A stretch of DNA of 15,502 nt from an uncultured Oscillospiraceae bacterium (GTDB lineage Bacteria; Bacillota; Clostridia; Oscillospirales; Oscillospiraceae), in assembly GCA_900759385.1 (NCBI GenBank), contig CAAEUZ010000107.1, positions 1-15,502 of the forward strand, in the 5' to 3' direction. Shown here piece after piece: positions 12,674 through 15,502 of this stretch; position 1 is the first letter of the stretch, and each line of letters opens with the position of its first letter. The notes beneath the pieces were generated by a model. It saw nothing but the letters and a program-made list of their open reading frames with translations. It did not search any database and was not told the origin of the DNA. The translations under genes were made by a program, and so were the position numbers.

Positions 12674-14713
12674 ATGTTCGAAAATCTTTTTTCACCAATA
12701 AGGGTGCGCGGACTGAAGCTGCCGAACCGTATAGTTATGACGGCAATGGGTACGCATTTTGCCGATGAGGACTCATATATCACCCAGCAGCTTATAGATT
12801 TCCAGGTTGAGAGAGCCAAGGGCGGTGTTGGGCTGAGCTTCCTTGAGTGCTGCTCGGTCAATGAGGCCGCCTGCGTAAGGAAGCAGCCGTCCATATCTGA
12901 CGACCGATATCTGCCCGGCCACAAGGCGCTGGTCGAGGCCATACACAATGCCGGCGGCCGAGCCTCCATCCAGCTTTGGGCTCCGGGCGCTGGAGCAGGG
13001 AGCGACCCCAAATGCCGTATTTACCTGCCGCAGAAATTTGAGGGCAAAAATTTCCCCATGGCTTTCGGTCACGGCGCCTCCGGCAGCGGGGAATCCGATG
13101 AACAGGATGATGGGATAGCGCCCTACCCCTTCTTCATTCCGTTCAGCGCCAAGCGCGAGGCAGACGGCACCATACCGGCCGCCACTGTTGAGGAGCTGCA
13201 CATGATAGCCGGAGAATTCGGCGCTGCTGCGCGCAGGGCTGTAGAAGCCGGCTATGATGTCATAGAGTTTCACTGTGGTCACAATTACCTGCCCCACACC
13301 ATGCTCTCCAAGGCCTTCAACAAGCGTACGGACGAGTATGGCGGCTGCCTTGAGAACCGCATGCGTTTCCCGCTTGAGTGCATACAGGCTATTCGCGCTA
13401 ATATGCCTGAAACCATGCCGTTGAGCATACGCATATCCGTGTTTGACGAACCCGACCTTGGAGACGGCAACACCATTGAAGACAATATTGAATTCCTCAA
13501 GCGCGCGCGTGACGCCGGCGTGGACATTGTAAACGTATCCCGCGGCAATTTCAGCGGCATGGGCAACGTCTACGAAGTGCCGCCGCTGAATCTCAAGCCT
13601 GGCTTCAACGTTGAAAATGCCGCGCGCATCAAGCGCGAAACCGGCTTGCTGACCTTGGCCGTAGGCCGCATAAACCGCCCCGGCACGGCCGAGCAGATAA
13701 TCTCCTCCGGCAAGGCCGACCTGGTGGCAATGAGTCGTGCCCAGTTGGCAGACCCTGACTTTTGCAGTAAGGCAAAGGCGGGAAAGGTGGATGAGATACG
13801 GTACTGCATTGGCTGCAACCAGGGGTGCAACGACGGCTTTACCGATTTTCCGTTTATAACCTGCCTGAGGAATCCTTTCGTTGGACGTGAGGGAGAGTGG
13901 AAGCTTACCCCGGCAGAGTGCAAAAAGCGCGTTTTGGTCATAGGAGGCGGTATGGGCGGTATGGAGTGCGCCCTGCGCCTCAAGCAGCGCGGACATGAGC
14001 CTGTGATATATGACCGCGACACCCGGCTTGGCGGGCAGTTTTTACTTGCCGGCGCTGCGCCTGAAAAGCACGAGTTTGTACAAGCCGTTGAGGATGAAGC
14101 GCTTTTCGTACATGCTTCCGGCATAGAGGTGCACTTGAATGCACCTGTTACGCCGGAGCTTATTGAAGATCTGCATCCCGACGAAGTTGTAATCGCAACA
14201 GGCGCCGGCCCGCTGCTGCTTAATCTGCCCGGAGCCGATTTGCCTTCGGTGAGCAATGCACATGAGGTTCTAAGGGGCAAGCGCACGCCTGCCGGCAGGG
14301 TTGTTATTATCGGAGGCGGCATAGTAGGCGTTGAGGTGGCCGAGTATCTGACTGACAAAGGGCTGGAATGCAAGATCATAGAAATGAAGAGTATGGTAGC
14401 AAGCGATCTCGGCTTTTACCGCATGCTGTTCTCTCAGAAGTTCATGTCCGAGCACAATATTGAGTGCATACTCAATGCAGCCTGCAAAGAGATTAAGCCT
14501 GACTGCGTCATTTATGAACAGAACGGAGAGCTTAAGAGCGTCGCCTGTGACAGTGTGGTCATGGCTGCCGGCGCAAGGCCAAACCCACACGGAGAGCTTG
14601 AAGATATCTGCAAACGTCTTAATATACCGTATCATATTATAGGCGATGCTGTCCAAGCCCGCCGCGCTCTCAATGCCATAGCCGAAGGCGTTGAGGTCGC
14701 GCTGAAAATATAA
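12674..14713 (+). CDS. Old-yellow-enzyme-type FMN/4Fe-4S/FAD reductase (BaiCD/BaiH, dienoyl-CoA reductase family)
   Basis: The 679-aa protein has the full family layout. The FMN-binding TIM barrel (1 to about 370) has LFSPIRVRGLKLPNRIVM and substrate-binding His200, His203 and Tyr205 in EFHCGHNYL, then DEYGGCLENRMRF. A 4Fe-4S site has Cys378, Cys381, Cys385 and Cys397 (C-x2-C-x3-C-x11-C). Two Rossmann segments for FAD and NAD(P)H follow: VLVIGGGMGGMECALRL (420-436) and VVIIGGGIVGVEVAEYL (543-559). Relatives reduce C=C bonds conjugated to a carbonyl: 2,4-dienoyl-CoA, 3-oxo-steroid or bile acid enones, daidzein. Electrons pass from NAD(P)H to FAD, the cluster, then FMN. HCGHNYL departs from the common HxAHGYL, which may alter the pocket. 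AGAGG lies about six bases before the ATG. It is last in the operon, behind an internal terminator, with a strong terminator after it. Confidence 0.92.
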   Translation: MFENLFSPIRVRGLKLPNRIVMTAMGTHFADEDSYITQQLIDFQVERAKGGVGLSFLECCSVNEAACVRKQPSISDDRYLPGHKALVEAIHNAGGRASIQLWAPGAGAGSDPKCRIYLPQKFEGKNFPMAFGHGASGSGESDEQDDGIAPYPFFIPFSAKREADGTIPAATVEELHMIAGEFGAAARRAVEAGYDVIEFHCGHNYLPHTMLSKAFNKRTDEYGGCLENRMRFPLECIQAIRANMPETMPLSIRISVFDEPDLGDGNTIEDNIEFLKRARDAGVDIVNVSRGNFSGMGNVYEVPPLNLKPGFNVENAARIKRETGLLTLAVGRINRPGTAEQIISSGKADLVAMSRAQLADPDFCSKAKAGKVDEIRYCIGCNQGCNDGFTDFPFITCLRNPFVGREGEWKLTPAECKKRVLVIGGGMGGMECALRLKQRGHEPVIYDRDTRLGGQFLLAGAAPEKHEFVQAVEDEALFVHASGIEVHLNAPVTPELIEDLHPDEVVIATGAGPLLLNLPGADLPSVSNAHEVLRGKRTPAGRVVIIGGGIVGVEVAEYLTDKGLECKIIEMKSMVASDLGFYRMLFSQKFMSEHNIECILNAACKEIKPDCVIYEQNGELKSVACDSVVMAAGARPNPHGELEDICKRLNIPYHIIGDAVQARRALNAIAEGVEVALKI

Positions 14714-14726
14714 GACGGCTGAGGTC

Positions 14727-14760
14727 ACAAGGCGCACTGAAAATCAGTGCGCCTTGTTTT
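14727..14760 (+). terminator. Terminator at the end of the operon
   Basis: ACAAGGCGCACTGA (14727-14740) pairs perfectly with 14744-14757 around an AAA loop, and TTTT closes the site. It lies 13 bp after the reductase stop. The rest of the gap up to 15096 holds arm-type repeats, the att copy and another hairpin, but no gene. Confidence 0.92.
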
Positions 14761-14853
14761 GCTCTTAATAAATCCGGTTCTCAGGTTCCTGTGTATAGGC
14801 GTAGCCTGAGCGAAATACTCCCTCGCCCCAAACCCGCAAGCAGGGCTTGGGCG

Positions 14854-14874
14854 TACCAGAATCCATACCAGAAC
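14854..14874 (+). repeat. Two TACCAGAA direct repeats (putative integrase arm sites, right)
   Basis: TACCAGAAT (14854-14862) and TACCAGAAC (14866-14874), 12 bp apart, match the triplet at the left end, including the flanking GCG before one copy and A before the other. They lie about 110-130 bp inside the right att copy. Confidence 0.65.
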
Positions 14875-14985
14875 GAGGTTGAAATGGCATGGACTCATCG
14901 GCACAAAATGTTCTGAAAATCCATAATATTTTGCTAACATGTCTATTGTGTATGATTATAAGTACGGAATTTGAAAACACGCACT

Positions 14986-15030
14986 ATGGGGTTCAAGAGG
15001 CCGCTGGTTCAAATCCAGTCACTCGGACCA
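14986..15030 (+). repeat. att direct repeat, right copy (tRNA-Pro 3' fragment)
   Basis: 45 bases are identical to 7419-7463, from the anticodon loop to CCA, without the tRNA 5' half. It is not a functional tRNA. It marks the right end of the island and the original tRNA 3' end. Confidence 0.95.
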
Positions 15031-15086
15031 TGCGGAGTATCATTAAAGGATCTGAAAAGGTCTGCTGATGATACTCCGCATTTTTT
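15030..15086. terminator. Original tRNA-Pro terminator
   Basis: A 13-bp perfect stem, TGCGGAGTATCAT (15031-15043) with 15068-15080, plus a flanking A-T pair, has a 24-base loop and is followed by TTTTTT. It begins directly after the CCA of the att copy, so it was presumably the tRNA terminator before insertion. It may also end the convergent recombinase transcript. Confidence 0.82.
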
Positions 15087-15096
15087 ATTTCCAAGT

Positions 15097-15502
15097 TTAT
15101 ATGGCGATCTGTGCGGGGGCGTAGCTTAATGCTACGCCTTTTCTCGTTTCCATTAAGATGTCCCGCTCAGGGATCTTCCGGCGATCCGGCACCTCAAAGG
15201 CTCCAATACAGTTGTAGTGGATCGTCACTCGCTGATTGGTAATGCCGTCCTTCTTGACCGCCGGATAAACCTCGATGTACTGAATGAGCTCGGCAACCAT
15301 CCGCTTGGTGATGGTGGTGGCATCGGTGTAGCGCCGCACCGTTTCCAAGAAGGTGTCCACATCCATTCGCTTATCTTCCAGCTTTTTCAACTCCAACCGC
15401 AGCGCCTTGATCCGCCCAGCGTTCTCTCCCTGCTCCTGCTCATACCGTTTGGACATTTTGGCAAACCGAGCATCATCGATCTTGCCGGACACATTGTCCT
15501 CA
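15097..15502 (-). CDS. Large serine recombinase, C-terminal part (5' end outside window)
   Basis: 134 codons are visible and the frame is open through the window edge; a GTG at 15492-15490 is internal, since EDN precedes VSGKIDDARFAKMSKRYEQE in family style. The segment resembles the end of TndX/Tn4451-type large serine recombinases: a coiled-coil stretch (RIKALRLELKKLEDKRMDVD), then FLETVRRYTDATTITKRMVA, ELIQYIEVYP, and the DUF4368-like tail VTIHYNCIGAFEVP. These enzymes move transposons and ICEs without tandem target repeats. The catalytic Ser domain lies outside the window. It ends 11 bp from the T run of the tRNA terminator and belongs to a second element next to the island, not to the tyrosine-integrase island itself. 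Confidence 0.88.
   Translation of the reverse strand, partial: EDNVSGKIDDARFAKMSKRYEQEQGENAGRIKALRLELKKLEDKRMDVDTFLETVRRYTDATTITKRMVAELIQYIEVYPAVKKDGITNQRVTIHYNCIGAFEVPDRRKIPERDILMETRKGVALSYAPAQIAI

Larger units (their letters stand above)
7419..15030. mobile_element. Genomic island integrated in tRNA-Pro, integrase decayed
   Basis: Two identical 45-bp copies of the tRNA 3' segment (7419-7463 and 14986-15030) bound about 7.57 kb. Just inside each end are TACCAGAA repeats. Next to the tRNA lies the C-terminal scrap of a tyrosine recombinase reading toward the att site, the usual place for tRNA-targeting integrases. The island and chromosome differ in composition: the regulator gene and the region 9699-9974 are visibly more AT-rich than the GC-rich flank before 7300. 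Cargo: a divergent regulator and a four-gene uptake/redox operon. No complete integrase, relaxase or conjugation gene is present, so it is either immobile or mobilised in trans. Confidence 0.88.

Noticed and set aside
12773..13996. 407-aa minus-strand frame opposite the OYE reductase
   Set aside because: It is antisense to the FMN barrel and iron-sulfur motifs. It has no recognisable domain and no ribosome binding site in context.
9975..14713. A canonical bile acid 7-dehydroxylation (bai) operon
   Set aside because: No CoA ligase (BaiB) or CoA transferase (BaiF) is present, the MFS looks OxlT-like, and gene order differs. The resemblance is in enzyme types only.
14986..15030. Second tRNA gene
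   Set aside because: Only the 3' 45 bases are present. There is no 5' acceptor strand or D arm, so it is an att duplication.

Overview
The window looks like a chromosome segment of a high-GC gut Clostridium-type bacterium (Oscillospiraceae-like Firmicutes). The evidence is strong AGGAGG-type ribosome binding sites, sigma-A promoters of the TTGACA-17-TATAAT type, a YrzB-like DUF1292 protein, an M56/BlaR1-type sensor, and a large serine recombinase with the C-terminal domain common in Clostridia. No rRNA and no CRISPR array is present.

Layout. Bases 1-7300 are core-like chromosome. They hold the 3' part of an M56/BlaR1-family membrane sensor (+), then a convergent minus-strand group: a secreted SH3-NlpC/P60 peptidoglycan hydrolase, a small conserved protein with a near-consensus promoter, and a class A penicillin-binding protein. 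Next on the plus strand come a small secreted BofC-like protein, a DUF1292 protein, a structured intergenic RNA candidate with tandem terminators, and a sigma-70-family sigma factor overlapping a single-pass membrane partner by 4 bp. A tRNA-Pro(GGG) gene follows at 7388-7463.

Bases 7419-15030 form a genomic island inserted in the 3' half of that tRNA. A 45-bp perfect direct repeat of the tRNA 3' end recurs at 14986-15030, followed by a hairpin terminator that is probably the original tRNA terminator. TACCAGAA-type repeats lie just inside both ends and resemble integrase arm sites. The integrase is reduced to a C-terminal scrap that abuts a scrap of a probable replication gene, so the island looks deleted and no longer self-mobile.

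The island cargo is compact. A 475-aa XRE-type regulator (-) is divergent from a four-gene operon (+): a BaiE/SnoaL-like NTF2-fold protein, an MFS transporter, a short-chain dehydrogenase/reductase, and a 679-aa old-yellow-enzyme-type FMN/4Fe-4S/FAD reductase. Together these resemble the dehydratase, transporter, hydroxyl/keto dehydrogenase and enoate/enone reductase of bile-acid 7-dehydroxylation (bai) clusters. The OYE+SDR pair also recalls isoflavone (equol) clusters. No CoA ligase or CoA transferase is present, so this is best read as an undescribed pathway that takes up and reductively modifies a cyclic or enone-forming small molecule (steroid, bile acid or plant polyphenol). The substrate cannot be read from sequence. 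A near-perfect 27-bp palindrome in the operon leader is a likely operator, and a hairpin terminator between the SDR and the reductase may reduce reductase expression.

The right edge (15097-15502, -) is the 3' end of a large serine recombinase, so a second mobile element abuts the island at the same tRNA locus.
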